64,000 nucleotides of DNA, from positions 4,464,001 to 4,528,000 of the forward strand of contig JBANDB010000006.1 in assembly GCA_037576215.1 (NCBI GenBank), read 5' to 3'. The stretch is from Armillaria gallica. Its lineage: Eukaryota > Basidiomycota > Agaricomycetes > Agaricales > Physalacriaceae. Every line of letters starts with the position of its first letter. Position 1 is the stretch's first letter. Positions 23,872-35,271 of this stretch are shown here, in pieces. A program made the translations under genes and the position numbers. The notes beneath the pieces are model-generated. The model made no database searches. It worked only from the letters and a program-made list of their open reading frames with translations, and was not told the DNA's origin.

Positions 23872-23985
23872 AAGCCGGGTTTGGGGCGGGCCCCAACAAG
23901 CCGAAGTCCCGTGTCGCAGTCAGGTTGCCAGGACCCGAGGTACGAGGGTCCGGCAATCGTGACGAAGACACGGGGCATAGGCTTG
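23872..23985. repeat. 114-nt GC-rich foldback element, copy 2
   Basis: Paired segments, all visible by complementarity: 23881-23887 with 23890-23896; 23897-23902 with 23980-23985; 23908-23915 with 23967-23974 (eight perfect pairs); 23919-23922 with 23960-23963; 23924-23929 with 23952-23957; and 23931-23936 with 23946-23951. A nine-base loop, GAGGTACGA, closes the long stem. The two positions that differ from copy 1 (23888 and 23903) fall in the small hairpin loop and an internal loop. It could be a structured RNA gene, a foldback transposon or a cruciform site. No ribozyme core was identified. Confidence 0.85.
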
Positions 23986-26900
23986 TTCGGTTAAATAATA
24001 GTACATGAATGTGACATAATTTCCCATTTTCGCTCCATAATCAGCTCAATGTGGGGTGTATGACATCATTTTGATCACGTGGAGGTAGGTAGGTCCAGCG
24101 CTAGTGCACGAAATTTTTTAATCGACCCTATGTCATTTTTTTTCATTCCGGTAGCCCCTTGGCCTCAAATCTACTAATTTCAGGACAAACATTGGCGAGA
24201 GGTCCCTGTGCTGTTGATGGATTCACAGTCAAGCCAGCCGTTTCCTCGTGTGTTTTCGATAGACGAACCATGTCTGACTTGACGGCTACTTACCTGAGCT
24301 GCTTATACTCTCCGTCCTTCTTCCTTCCCTGGTCCCTCATAGCGGAACAAGTTAACGACAGAAAGAAAGGCTCATCAACAACGGCCATGTCTATAACTCT
24401 ATGAGCAGCCAACTTTGGACCTCAAATAACCCCGTCACCCAATGGCAAGCGGGTCGCGTTAGGTTCTAAGTAAATTTAAGTTCTGACGTGCATAGGTCGT
24501 GATGCTGGGAGTCGCTTGTTTCACAGATGATGGGACCAGGTAAGTAACATCCACCCCCTTCTTGACGGTTGTTTAACACTATCCCTGCATAGGATTGCTA
24601 AACAGAGCGGTCAAGCCGATTCCTAGACTAATTCTAACGTGAATAGTGCTCTGTAAGGCTTCGACGTTTGCTGCTATGGGATTCTTCGCCAGGCGAGTAT
24701 CTTTTGTTTTCTTCTACGTTTGGGGCACTTATCTATATGTTTCCCTAGATCGGTTAACAACATGTTCAGATCAAAAGGCATGCTCCTGGTTGGCAGGATG
24801 GTCTACAGCCTGTACAATGGATCCTATTGTGGTTACTACCCTCTTATCCCTAGTTAATCGACGCCGATACTATTTCTAGAGCCACGAACATCCACTCCAA
24901 CGCCGACTTCGTCGTCAGCCATGTTTTAGATGTGCACTGGTTTCTCATAGACCAGACTGGGCTCGCTGATGACAGCATACCGCACCACAATGGGAAACGG
25001 GAAATTTATCAGAATTTTCTTGTCTATTTTCCACCTCGGCAGTGTCGTCTGTTACTGCTGGGAGAAACCAGAAATCCACAGTAGGTGCCCGAGCTTTTGT
25101 AACAGACGACTGCATGTTCATTCGTGTTTACAGGTCAATCCTGTTGATGATGGGACATACGTACGTTGGTATTTTCAACCACCCTACTTTTCGCTTAAAC
25201 CGTTTTCAGATTGGATTCCTCGTCCTTACTTCTCATTCCGATGCTAATGGCGAATCCCGACAAGATGATACGTTCGAATGGAACAAAGGTTACGACGCCC
25301 CGACAACCCTCTGGAAGACCGAAATTATAAGTCTCTCTTAGTGACGCTGAAGACTGATCCAACAGTCGACGCTTCAACTCCATCCAGAATTCAGGGGCTT
25401 CAACGGCGCCATCCTCAACATCCGTGCCCGGGCTCGAACAACGTCTGCTACTGGATCTCCCAAATCATCGGGTCCATCCTCATTAGTCTCCTCCTCAACT
25501 TAAAATCTATCAGCTGCCATATCCGCGCCTACGTGATGCCTCCTGATGCTTCACATAGGTACATGAATATGTTCATTTCGGAATAGGCTCTCCTTGTCAG
25601 AGGTCTCATGTTTGTGTAAAGATCTAGACGATGAGGCCATGTGAGTTCATTCATCTCATTAACTTTGATAGTTTCTCATGACCTTACTTCTAGCACGCGG
25701 ATGGATGATAAAGGACATACATCCGACTGAAGCTGTCGCTGCAGCTACCGAGGCATCTTCATGATATTCATGTTAGTTATTAAGGACACTTCATGGTTGA
25801 TGACTTTATTCTAGAATATTCGTATTGAATACTACCCATTTTCGTGCTTGCCATCGTAACATGTGCTGATGAAAAAGAGGGTTGATATATTTTTGGGTTA
25901 GCCGTCTTCTCTCGAGATTACCTGGTGGATCCGACTTCATTTCTGGTGTGAATGAATTTTACCGCAGTCGATGGCAGGAGTTCGTTGGTTGAATACAATT
26001 GGCGCGCTTCTTCAGTACTTCAACTTGTTCGCGCTCCGGTCACTAGTCTGAGAGTTTTCGAATTTCTTTCGGTTCGTTTCTACGCTCCATCCACTGGCTC
26101 GACGAGGAGGTCGCAACTTTTCCGAAGATACTACATCCATATCTATTGTTACGCGACTAAGGGGTGATCACTGTCCTTGAGTTCTATGTGTCTCGAGGTT
26201 ATTTAGACGCTTAGGTCGCTTCTGTGAGTGATTGATTTGAAGCTCTCGCCGGGGTCTGATTTTGGCCCTATTTTGCAGGCAACCATGTCCCGCAAGCGCC
26301 TCTTCGCTGTGATCTCTTCAGTCCGAGGAAACTCACGTCGACATATGCGCCTGAGTGTGCATTGCAGGAGCTACAAAGCATCTTCACAAAGGATAATTTC
26401 AAGCACGTCTCTCAAGAGTTGTTCAACAACGAGAGCCCCGACACTCCGCTCTTGGTTTTATCATGTAAATCGACGTCATCAAGCTATCTGATGATATGTC
26501 AGACTCTTACATCTTAACAGCATTGAGTAAGATCACACCGCTGACTTCGTCATTTCTGGAGTCCCCCGAAGCTTCAAACCACGATACAACGTTCCACTAG
26601 TACAAAGCTATATCTTGTTTATCTACGGAGCTCATTTCTTCGTCTTTTGTCGACGACGAAGACTTATGCCCGAATCCCGATATCACGAAGCAGATCAGAT
26701 CACCATTCTGTCAACATCAAAACGCAGCATCGCAACAAGAAGGGCAATCTGCGTAGGAATCTCTGTGGGAATCACGAAGGCGCCGCTTATGGTTGTATCC
26801 CGTGGATGGGCCTATGCCATCATTTGCGTTCAACTATGGTTTCTTGCATTCGGCTTAGATGAATATCGTGGAAATTGGTGGGTGTGATAGACCATTCCTC

Positions 26901-27691
26901 GTACTTCGACTTATGATAGCGCGCTTAACAGGTAATTTCGGGAGAACACGCATATGTTGAGGATATTTGGAATCAATCATTCACCGGTGCTCCACTGTGA
27001 CCGACAGGATGTTTTCTTGTACCTCTTGATCAGGCTGCTCCGAGCAGTGCTAAAGGTTTTCCTAGTGTTAAATCGACATGATATGAAGACAATAGGCCAA
27101 CTTGTTGAATTAACGTCAGGTGCGTAGAATGCAATCCCAATTAATTCACTTCTGAAACGACATTCAACCTTACCGTTTAGAATAGAAAGAAAAGCTTTCC
27201 TGATATGAGCGAGTTTGGTGCTGTGTATACTCGGTGGAGCTCATGGGCTTCTGCGTTGATGGTGAGAAAGCATGTGAAAGTGAACGATACAGCTCGAATA
27301 ATGCTGTTATGATCGGATATACGGCCGTATATCCAACACCCGTATATAACCACTTCAGACAGAGCGACGGGTAATCAATAACCTTTGGGCGTCTGTTCTT
27401 TGACAACACAATCTTTGGCGATACCTTTTAACAGCGATCAGCAGAGTATGTACACATCTACGTTTCCTGAATCTTACCACTAGGACCAACCACACAACAT
27501 ACCCTTCAAGCGGGTCTGATGTTTTGTATGTCGGGTTACGTTGTTCTTCATGATTTGTCCTCTCATTCTGCCTTGACTAGGGTCAATAGCCCGGCATGAA
27601 AGATACGAGCTGTCAAAAAACTACGAAGAACATGTATGTCCAGTCTAATTTGCACTGAAGAGCAAAGACTAACCCTTGTCAGAAAGAACAG
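23986..27691. other. 3.7 kb with coding-like fragments but no assignable gene
   Basis: Base composition rises here to that of coding DNA, and many consensus splice words occur on the plus strand. Fragments include NMFRSKGMLLVGRMVYSLYN at about 24758-24818, preceded by a CCCTAG acceptor, then a hydrophobic stretch at 24995-25060, and a Ser/Thr/Pro-rich stretch at 25340-25430. The open frames of 60-102 codons shift repeatedly. I could not join them into a model or recognise a family. A decayed multi-exon gene is plausible but not shown. Confidence 0.35.
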
Positions 27692-28780
27692 GTGGACATT
27701 ATGTATGAGAGATTTCCCGAGGTCACTCTCTCCGCCCTTGCTGAGGCTCGCCGCGATGAATCAAACATTGCAGTCCCTCAGCAACGGTCCCACACTCACA
27801 AGATGCCTGTCATAACTTCCACTCTGGCTGACACTCCCTGCGTTGATCTCGGTGTCGTCGGATTATTGGAGACTTAACACCACGCTCTGCACATTACACT
27901 TGCTAAATTCCGCAGTGTATCCAGTTCTCAATTCTTTCATTGAAAAGGAATCGGACTTTGGGACCGCATATGCTTACTTGCACCCGTATTGGGATGACAT
28001 TATCCCACTATCGAACACAAATTACGCACCCGGGAGGAGGAGAACTGGAAGAGGCGACAGAATGCCGTTGTTGATGGGAAGATCGTCTCTGGAGATATGA
28101 CCCCTCGACGCATCTGGGATCTGTTCGCAAATGGAATAGTGCCGTATTGGGTTCGAGTGGACAAATACGAGCATGAGCAAGACAAACCTAGGCATCAGTG
28201 TGTGGGGTATTTCACATCCATGGGTGTCTGTCGAAGAGCGGGTGTATCTAACGACACCTATCAATGCACGCGAATAGCCTGTGCCCCTGCCAAACGATTG
28301 CAACATTAATCTCATCTGCATCGAGATGCTACAGCATAAAGCGGAATATGTATGGCTAGAGTCCAGCCACACTGCCTCAAACACAGAACATCCAGCCGCT
28401 GGATGTTCTGTGTTTGAGGCAGCAAGGCAGGGAAGGGGAGGATTTGCGGGGTGAGGAATGGAGGCTGGATGTGCCAACAACCGGCTTCGTGTATAGCGGT
28501 GCACCTGTGGTATGCTACTACAGTGGGCTCGGGCGGCCACTGTGTTTGAAACCGGCTACTTTGATAGCGACCGGTGCTGGTTCAAGCGAGTCAGGACGCT
28601 GCAGGAGATCGTTGATGGAGCAATCACTGGTGGAGATACTGGTGATATTGCTATGGTTGATGAAGAGATACAAACAGAGTTCAATGAACGACTGAAATCA
28701 TTACGGAAGATGTAAGTATACATGCATTGAAATTGATGTCGATCAAAACACTCCTCCAGTGACGATGGTGAGGAAAATGA
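27692..28780 (+). pseudogene. HET-domain protein, copy B, decayed
   Basis: Pieces in shifting frames follow the order of copies C and D: a leader with TLADTPCVDLG (about 27817-27850); EKESDFGTAYAYLHPYWDD (27945-28000); RRIWDLFANGIVPYWV (28106-28153); a region equivalent to the SHAW motif; INLICIEMLQHKAEYVWLES (about 28305-28365); and DRCWFKRVRTLQEIVDGA (28568-28624). At least three frameshifts occur. The segment that should read AWLDVLCLRQ is destroyed by a 51-bp perfect palindrome at 28372-28422. Translation fails within the HET domain, and no C-terminal half is visible beyond 28790. This is a dead copy. Confidence 0.8.
28372..28422. repeat. perfect 51-bp palindrome inside HET copy B
   Basis: The arms 28372-28396 and 28398-28422 are perfect reverse complements (25 bases) around a single C at 28397. 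The right arm (GCTGGATGTTCTGTGTTTGA and on) corresponds to the normal HET coding strand encoding WLDVLCLR in the intact copies. The left arm is its inverted copy, placed just before it. Confidence 0.95.
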
Positions 28781-28790
28781 CAATGATGAG

Positions 28791-29599
28791 ATGAGATATT
28801 CATGCGTCAGCTGCAGAACCGATCTACGCGAAGGAGGGAGGAAGGATATTAACGGTCGGCGTCATCAAGGAACTATCTAGTCGATGTGGGCAAAGACCTA
28901 ATAAACACCGGTGATTAGTTTCACTAATGAGTTGGGAAAAGAAACACTTACCATGCTTACACAGCTTGAACGATGTACACAATACGGTACATTGGAAGAA
29001 CACCAGCGAAGAGGTTCGACTGCGATTGAGGTGGGAACGTATTCCATCGTCGAGACTGCTCGTAACCGATGATCGGCATTCCGCTACTTGATTACAGGCG
29101 TTGACTGAGGAAAAGCATAGCTATACGAGCTCATTGAATGAGGGAAAGTGAGGTGTGGGAAAGCTGGACGTCTTCTCCTAGACGGATGTGTTGCAACTAA
29201 GACTCCGTCGAGTAACGCAGCTAGGACATGGTATAGGCATGCTAGCCACCATACTGGCAGCTTGCATACAGTTGATGACATAAGATATGGACTGCCACTT
29301 CAAATTCTCTTGATGGTACACGGAAATGGATACGGGAATTTGCCCTTCTTGGCTATTCCAGCGTGTATCCTGCAAGCCAAGGAGACTTTCTTTCCTTCGT
29401 ATAATGTGTGAGCTTGTCGACATGCAAGGTGCATATGCAACATCACTAGGACCGCCCAGTGTGCAAGGGAATCGCCCAACGTGTGCGGTATGCCTTGGGC
29501 ACGAGCTAGAGCAGGAAACAGCGAAGAATTGAATGGCGTGCGGACATTGAGACCAGCGTCAAAAGCTGCGATAGTAAGAGGGATGAATTGTTCGGATAT
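28791..29599. other. intergenic; 3' part belongs to the DAO block repeat
   Basis: No gene is seen. The part at 29430-29600 (GCATATGCAAC, GGGCACGAGCTAGAGCAGGA, AACAGCGAAGAATTGAATGG) matches 39945-40085 and 41315-41455, which lie in the same position next to other DAO copies. The repeated block therefore extends beyond the gene. Confidence 0.55.
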
Positions 29600-30890
29600 A
29601 TATCAAGCTGGTGAAAGCTATTATGGCAAAGAGAAGACGCGATATGTTGCCTTTTTCCTGTGATGCGAAACAGGTCAAGGAGCCAATTAACAGCTTTCCC
29701 CAGCACCGTGTACACCAACGCCTTTCTGCTCATCCACAGGTGGTCCATTCCCTCGCCGTCTCTTCCTTACGACCTCCTTTGAAGGAACGCTGCCAAAGCA
29801 GGGTAGTGCCCATCCACGGAGATACCCAAAATGCCGACCACGCCTTCAATCACGCTCTCTCCCTCACCATTCATGTCGGCCGACTCGCCTCCCCGTCATT
29901 TCCCGTGATACGCCAGTGCGCCACCTAGGTATACAGGCACTCGAAACTCGATTTGGCGGTCGTCAACACACCTGACGGTGTCAAAGAAGGATGGGATGCC
30001 CATCTCGATGCGACTACCAAACATAGACTCTGCATGGGGCTTCTCGCCGAGTTGGGCGGCTGCTGGGTGAGATAGTCCCATCAATCCTCGGATGCGCCTG
30101 GGTATAGGACGAACGACTGTGTACTAAGCCGTCCATCATCCAAGCCAGTTCCAGCGTGCAGTGCCGTCATGCCGTCATATTCCCTCGCGATCTTTTCCCT
30201 CGTCGGCGAGAGGAGGTAAGGCGTCCATCCGTTGGTAGCGTGGACGATGTGTTTGGCGTGGATATCGCCGCGGGGCGTGTGTACGATATTGTCATAGATG
30301 GAAAGACAGGGTGTATGCGTGTACAAGCGGAATGACGAGTGCGTCTTGAGCAGCCTGGACAGAATTTCCGTGACGAGTCGGTATGGATGCACCACGCCGC
30401 CGTCGTAGAGATGACCCCGCACACCCCGTCTGCGAGCTGCATTCCCGCCGGCCCATCCATCGTACCCCAGCCACCCGTCTCGCTCGGCAGTTCCTCCAAA
30501 TAATGCCCCAACTTCTCCTTGGTGCCTTCAGATATGTCTTTGTCAAAATGGACATCATAGGTATCCACCTTGCGACACTGGCTCTCTCCCGTCAAGCCCT
30601 CCTCCTCTACAACACTGATCAGCTCGTCCAAATGCGAGAGCCTGAACTAGATGACCTGCTTCGCAGCCTCTGCGCTGTGCTTCTTCTTCAAGTCGAGGTA
30701 ATCATGGTATAGCGGCGGCATGAAGTGTCCCCCATTTCGCGCTGTAGCCCAGAATATGCATCCCTCGCTCCCAGCATCACAACATCCGGAGACCCATCCG
30801 CGTCAAGCAGTGCACTTACATGCGAATACCGTCCCAGACGCGGTAATCACAACGGAGTCCGCGTATGTTGGCAGAGGTAAGGATCCGGGG
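29600..30890 (-). pseudogene. FAD-dependent (DAO-type) oxidoreductase, copy a
   Basis: Reading leftward, one frame (30631-30450) contains VEEEGLTGESQCRKVDTYDV, LGHYLEELPSETGGWGT and DGPAGMQLADGVCGVISTT. After a frameshift near 30420 another frame (30422-30081) gives VVHPYRLVTEILSRLLKTHS, HTPRGDIHAKHIVHATNGW and RLSTQSFVLYPGASEDRWDY. Further pieces of the C-terminal half lie at 30050-29620. Upstream, 30890-30640 keeps the start region in broken frames, with a stop before FRLSHLDELIS. The conserved landmarks are those of glycine-oxidase/glutamylputrescine-oxidase-like fungal flavoproteins that oxidise C-N bonds of amines. Substrate is unknown. It is one of at least six copies here and cannot encode a full protein of about 450-500 aa. 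Confidence 0.8.
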
Positions 30891-31331
30891 TAGGTCAACA
30901 AAAATGCACGCTAAAAGAAAATTGATTGATTAGCTGCCATGTGTAGTTGTAGACAGAGTAATACCTAGGCTGAGGAACGGAATAAAAAGAATTTTGTGCG
31001 TGGTTGCATCAAGCAAGTTGGTAAAGTGGAGATAGCGGCAATTTGGAACTCAGCCTGCTACAACTCTTCCAATTGCGGAAAATGTCAACGCGTCCATATC
31101 ATTGCTGTCTTCTTATCATCTTCGTCGAAAATTTCCGACCCTCTGTGCCCTATGAGCAGACATATATGTATGGCTGGACAAAACACTCGTGTTTTGTTAG
31201 GTTGGCAGGTCGCGGGAAGCTCTATATTTGTCCAGGAAATGCCCCGCAGTTCACGAAAATACCGCGCCTGCCGTCCCATTGCCGTCGACGGAACTATTGC
31301 AGTTGAATTTTTAGCTTTGTAGCTGAGTACT
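30891..31331. other. spacer between DAO copy a and the ASA1 relic
   Basis: This divergent interval lies between minus-strand DAO and plus-strand ASA1 sequence. The same arrangement occurs at 42.06-42.20 kb and 55.6-57.75 kb. Short frames only; no promoter motif can be asserted. Confidence 0.4.
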
Positions 31332-31885
31332 AGTGAAATCGGGAAGATCGGACATTTTCCTTCACCACCACCGTGGAGTCTTATCCTTCGGTCCCACGCT
31401 TCTAGTCCGACTACCCTCTTCATCTACAACGACCGAATTTACTCTGGAGACGGTTCCGGACTCGTCGTATCGATGTCGACTCATTTCGAAGGCCCACCAC
31501 GACGGATGACACGATGTAAGGGAGTGTTATCACGTACGTCACTTTCGGTCTCGTTTGAAGCACAATTTACACAAGGTTGCAGACAAGGTCATGATAATTA
31601 GCTCCCTCCATGTATGACTTCGCGTCGAGGAGCTGCCAGGAATCAGAGGATCAACAGCTCTATCTAAATCGCCCGTTCACATACTCTGGTGCCCGATAGA
31701 TGTGGATTCCTTGAACGATTTTCATTGATGCCCTTGTCGTCGAGCAACAGCGCAATAGGCCCATCGTCCAAAAATCGATCCAACGAGGCTCTGACTGTAC
31801 TCCGAATTTAGTTGGATCCTCAGAGGTATGACAGTGGCTCTATTACCCTGGAACGGATTCTTACAGTTGCTCAGGCCGATATTTG
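31332..31885 (+). pseudogene. ASA1: ASA1 (ASTRA-associated WD40 protein) fragment, copy i
   Basis: DNA from GTGAAATCGG(G/A)AAGATCGG onward is collinear with copies ii and iii. It keeps the text equivalent to RLYSGDGSGLVVSMSTR (here after CTCTGGAGACGGTTCCGGAC), the intron donor GTACGTCAC, and a GRDN..LHVW exon (31585-31625) in which the K codon is TAG. It then keeps SEDQQLYLNRPF-type text. ASA1 is a WD40 subunit of the ASTRA chromatin-associated complex. Only the first two blades are represented, and stops break both exons. Confidence 0.65.
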
Positions 31886-32940
31886 ATTGTTTCCTCGACA
31901 TCCTTAAACCAGACCCAGCCGCTCTCCAATTCTTTTCGTCGAGGGAGAAGACTCCATGCCATGCTCCTCCGCATCCTCACTCCTCTGTGGAAAATCCTCG
32001 ACTTCATCTTTTCCAAGCTCGAGACATTAACCGCACTCAACGCCATTCGTGGACGTCTAGAGGTTGCTCACCTTTTCGCTCTCCTGGGATTACCGTGGAC
32101 CCGTCGACGTATCTTTGGGCGGTTTCACGTTGGAGCTACTCTTTGGGCAGCTGAAATCGTTCAGCGATCGCTGGTGTGGTGCTCGGGCGAAGTCTATACC
32201 TGAAGACAAATCAGAGCACCTTCAGGAGATGGAATAGGTGGAAGAGTACAAACTCTATGTACCCAAACTCACGAACGTCGCGCCCATGGCAGACGATATA
32301 CGACTACCTTTTCTGCGTACCCTCTACGCTGGAGACGCGTCCTTCGGACCATCATCGCGCCTAAGAGGCTCATCTCCAGCCGTTCAACGAAGAGTTCTGA
32401 ATCTCCTCCTCGCCTTACTGTTTCCAATCGAGCGATCTGGCTGCTCCTTGTGCAAGATCACCCTCAAGATTGTATTCTGGGGGTGCACAAATTCATTTCC
32501 TTTCTTTAGACATCGCCGGAACTCGTGCTATATTTCACCGTGTGGAACGATAGGATGGATCCCTGTCTTTTGGAGATTTTTCTATCCACGTCAAAGGAGG
32601 GGGAGAAGGAAAGGGAGGAAATTTAGTGCCCTGCTTGACGGAACTCAACGTCGCCGTTCAATACAATGGTTATTCGTGCACGCTGCCGTCAATGTCATTC
32701 CTGAGGGAAACCTTGACTGCAACGCAGCTGAAAATCGGCGGAATCACCAGGTGGCAGGGGTTGCTAAGCTCGCGAGTGTTGAGGTGTGGGCTGCTGTTCT
32801 GTTTAAGGAGGATATGATGGTTTCCCCTGGAGCGGGGAACGTGAAGAGGTGGAATAGGTTGAAGGAGGGAGGAATGGATGCGCTGTTCGATGTGATTAGG
32901 ATAAGGCCGACGACAAGTGTCCGCACGCCACCGTGCGCAT
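31886..32940 (+). pseudogene. probable F-box/LRR-type protein relic
   Basis: Between ASA1 copy i and the next DAO copy, frames of 60-234 codons carry leucine-rich text: LPFLRTLYAGDASFG at about 32305, LTELNVAVQYNG at about 32634 in another frame, and a terminal WNRLKEGGMDALFDV at about 32850. This ending resembles the RLxxLxxEGxDxxF(E/D)V close of agaric F-box/LRR proteins. The frame shifts at least twice. Position supports the call, because an F-box/TRANK gene follows ASA1 copy ii in the same orientation. The F-box itself is not recognisable, so the identity is tentative. Confidence 0.4.
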
Positions 32941-33839
32941 GATGCGCATCGATCCGTATTCCAGGAATCCTCCGTATCTGCAAAGACAGTATGTCCGAGG
33001 AACTTATGTGTTATGGGATGCGCTCCTCGGTGATTACTGCTCATCAAATTTTATCAAAGACCATTACACGTAGATACAATGCGTGTTACAATAGAAGCTT
33101 CGAAATACATACGGAATGAATCTCAACTTGACGCCGTCCCACCGTAAGTGAGTTCCCCTCTAAATGGATAAGTTCTTCAAGTAATACACCAAACGAGAAC
33201 CCAAGCGCACGAGCAGGGGAATTGCACACCTGACGGGACAGTCAGATCCTCTCAAAAAAGATAGAAAAGGAGAATAGAGGATAGTGGGTTTCGGTTTTCT
33301 CGCGTTTGAAAGAGAGCTTGATAGATGATGGATGGTATATCGCTTGTATATCGCAGATCAGTGTGAGGCAACGAAACGAAGGGTTTCGTCCTGGTTCTGC
33401 TGTTCAACTCGAGTGATGTTGCATAAGGACGATGAACTCCTTGCAGGTATACTTAGCGTTGTTAGCTCGACAGAACCCAGGGGCATCTGAAAATTTGGAG
33501 ACCGCGATGAAGCTCATATATACTGCGAGATACGTACAGAATGGATTGTACCAGACCATGGTAAGTATCTGCAATTCCACAAGCTTTCCATGTCGCGTAA
33601 ATGAGAGTGAGGAAGGATGGGCAGTGGACCCCAATTACTTGAAGACTCGGATTCAATGCCTTCCAGGTGTTTTGGTCCTTACCCAACACTGATATATTTT
33701 GGTACGTTTCAGTTTGTATCCACCCAAAAATATATACTTCGCCACTATAAACTGAACTTCAGTGTTTGTACGGTAGTCATGGTCGGAAATGGAGTCCATG
33801 ATTATTATAATGAAAATTTGACGCTTGCCCGACGGGCCG
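32941..33839. other. intergenic, nothing recognised
   Basis: Short overlapping frames on both strands (33404-33930) lack family features. The right edge, near GACAATGATCATCG at about 33852, is where similarity with the 61.13 kb segment starts. Confidence 0.45.
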
Positions 33840-33989
33840 TGTTCCTGATCCCGACAATGATCATCGTCAAGCCATTGATATCGTCGAAGGACAACTAGTA
33901 GCACCTCTTCAAGAGCTATGTTGGCAGTCATTGTTGTCGCTCCAACGAGTGGCTATCAACGCTCTACAAGAGACTGTTTCTTCATACTG

Positions 33990-34960
33990 GCGCGTCTCCA
34001 AGAGTCTCGTCGATCCCAGCATTGCCCATCCAAAAAGAAGGCTCATCTGCAACTCTGCCGGCATCCACGGACGTTGTGATTGTTGGGTATGGGATAACAA
34101 GCACTATTCGCGCGTACTCTGCTTGACACGGATAGAGCTTTGGATGTTGTGATGTCGGAAGCGATGGTCACAGCGTGGAACGGGAGACATATAACGCCAC
34201 CGCTATACAATGAATACCTCAACTTGAAGAAGAAACACGGCACAGAGGCAGCGAAACAGATCATCCACCTCCGGCTCTCACATTTAGACGAGCTGATTAG
34301 TGTTGCAGAGGAAGAGGGCCTGGCAGAGGAGAGCCAGTGTCGCGTGTTTGAGGGAGCCGGGGAGAAGCTGGGGCACTATTTCGAGGAGCTGCTGAGCGAG
34401 AAGGGTGGCTGGGGTACGACAGATGGGCCGGCGGGAATGCAGCTTGCGGATGGGGTGTGCGAGGTCATCTCGACAACGGGCGGGGCGGTGCATCCATACC
34501 AACTCGTCGCAGGAATCTTCTCAAGGCTGCTCAAGACATACTCGTCATTCCAGCTGTACACGCACACTCCCTGTCTCTCCATCTATGACAACATCGTCCA
34601 CACGCCCCGCGGGGATATCCACGCCAAACACATTGTCCGTACTACCAATGGATAGACGTCCGTCCTGCTCGCGCCAATGCGGGAAAAGATTGTTCCCGTG
34701 CGTGGCCATATGACGGCACACTAGTGGCACACAGGAACGGGCTTGGTCAACGGGTGGCTAGTTTGTGCTGTACCCAGGCGTATCCGAGCAATGGGACTAC
34801 CTACCCAATGACCGACTGACTCTGTGACACTCGGCGAGAACTCACACGCGTTTATGTTTGGTGGTGGTATTGAGATGGACACCGCGTCCTTCTTGATGCT
34901 GTCGGATGTGCTGACGACAGCCAAGTTGCGTTTCGAGCGTCGGCATACCTTGGTGGGGTA
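33990..34960 (+). pseudogene. FAD-dependent (DAO-type) oxidoreductase, copy b
   Basis: The best piece is an open frame at 34140-34655. It has GRHITPPLYNEYLNLKKK, LRLSHLDELISVAEEEGL, DGPAGMQLADGVCEVISTTG, FSRLLKTYSSFQLYTHTP and TPRGDIHAKHIV, and ends at TAG where the family has the W of TNGW. Upstream at about 34070-34100 the FAD turn reads GYGITS, with the last glycine of GxGxxG lost, and lies in another frame. The residues corresponding to KVDTYDV and following are deleted. After the stop, FMFGGGIEMDTASF (34852-34893) survives and then similarity is lost. It lies about 300 bp upstream of HET copy C on the same strand. Confidence 0.8.
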
Positions 34961-35271
34961 CTTTGCATGGGAATATGTTGCCAATTCAATCACTCCCGAT
35001 GTCAGCGGAGCAAAGTTCGTGATCAAGGAAGTATTATATGTAAGCGAAACAGTGACACACACACTGATTCGAGGTGATAACATTCTAGGTAGAACCTTGT
35101 TGCAACTACACCCCCCTGAGGTTCTCCTTGTATACATCTAGTAGTAAAGGGATGAGCGAGCGTTGTATGTACCATCATTTTCCTTCCCTTCAAGTCTCCG
35201 TACTGACTAGAGTTGTTAGGGCTTCACCCGCGACAAATTTGGATTCAAAAGGATGGCTATACAAATCCTTC

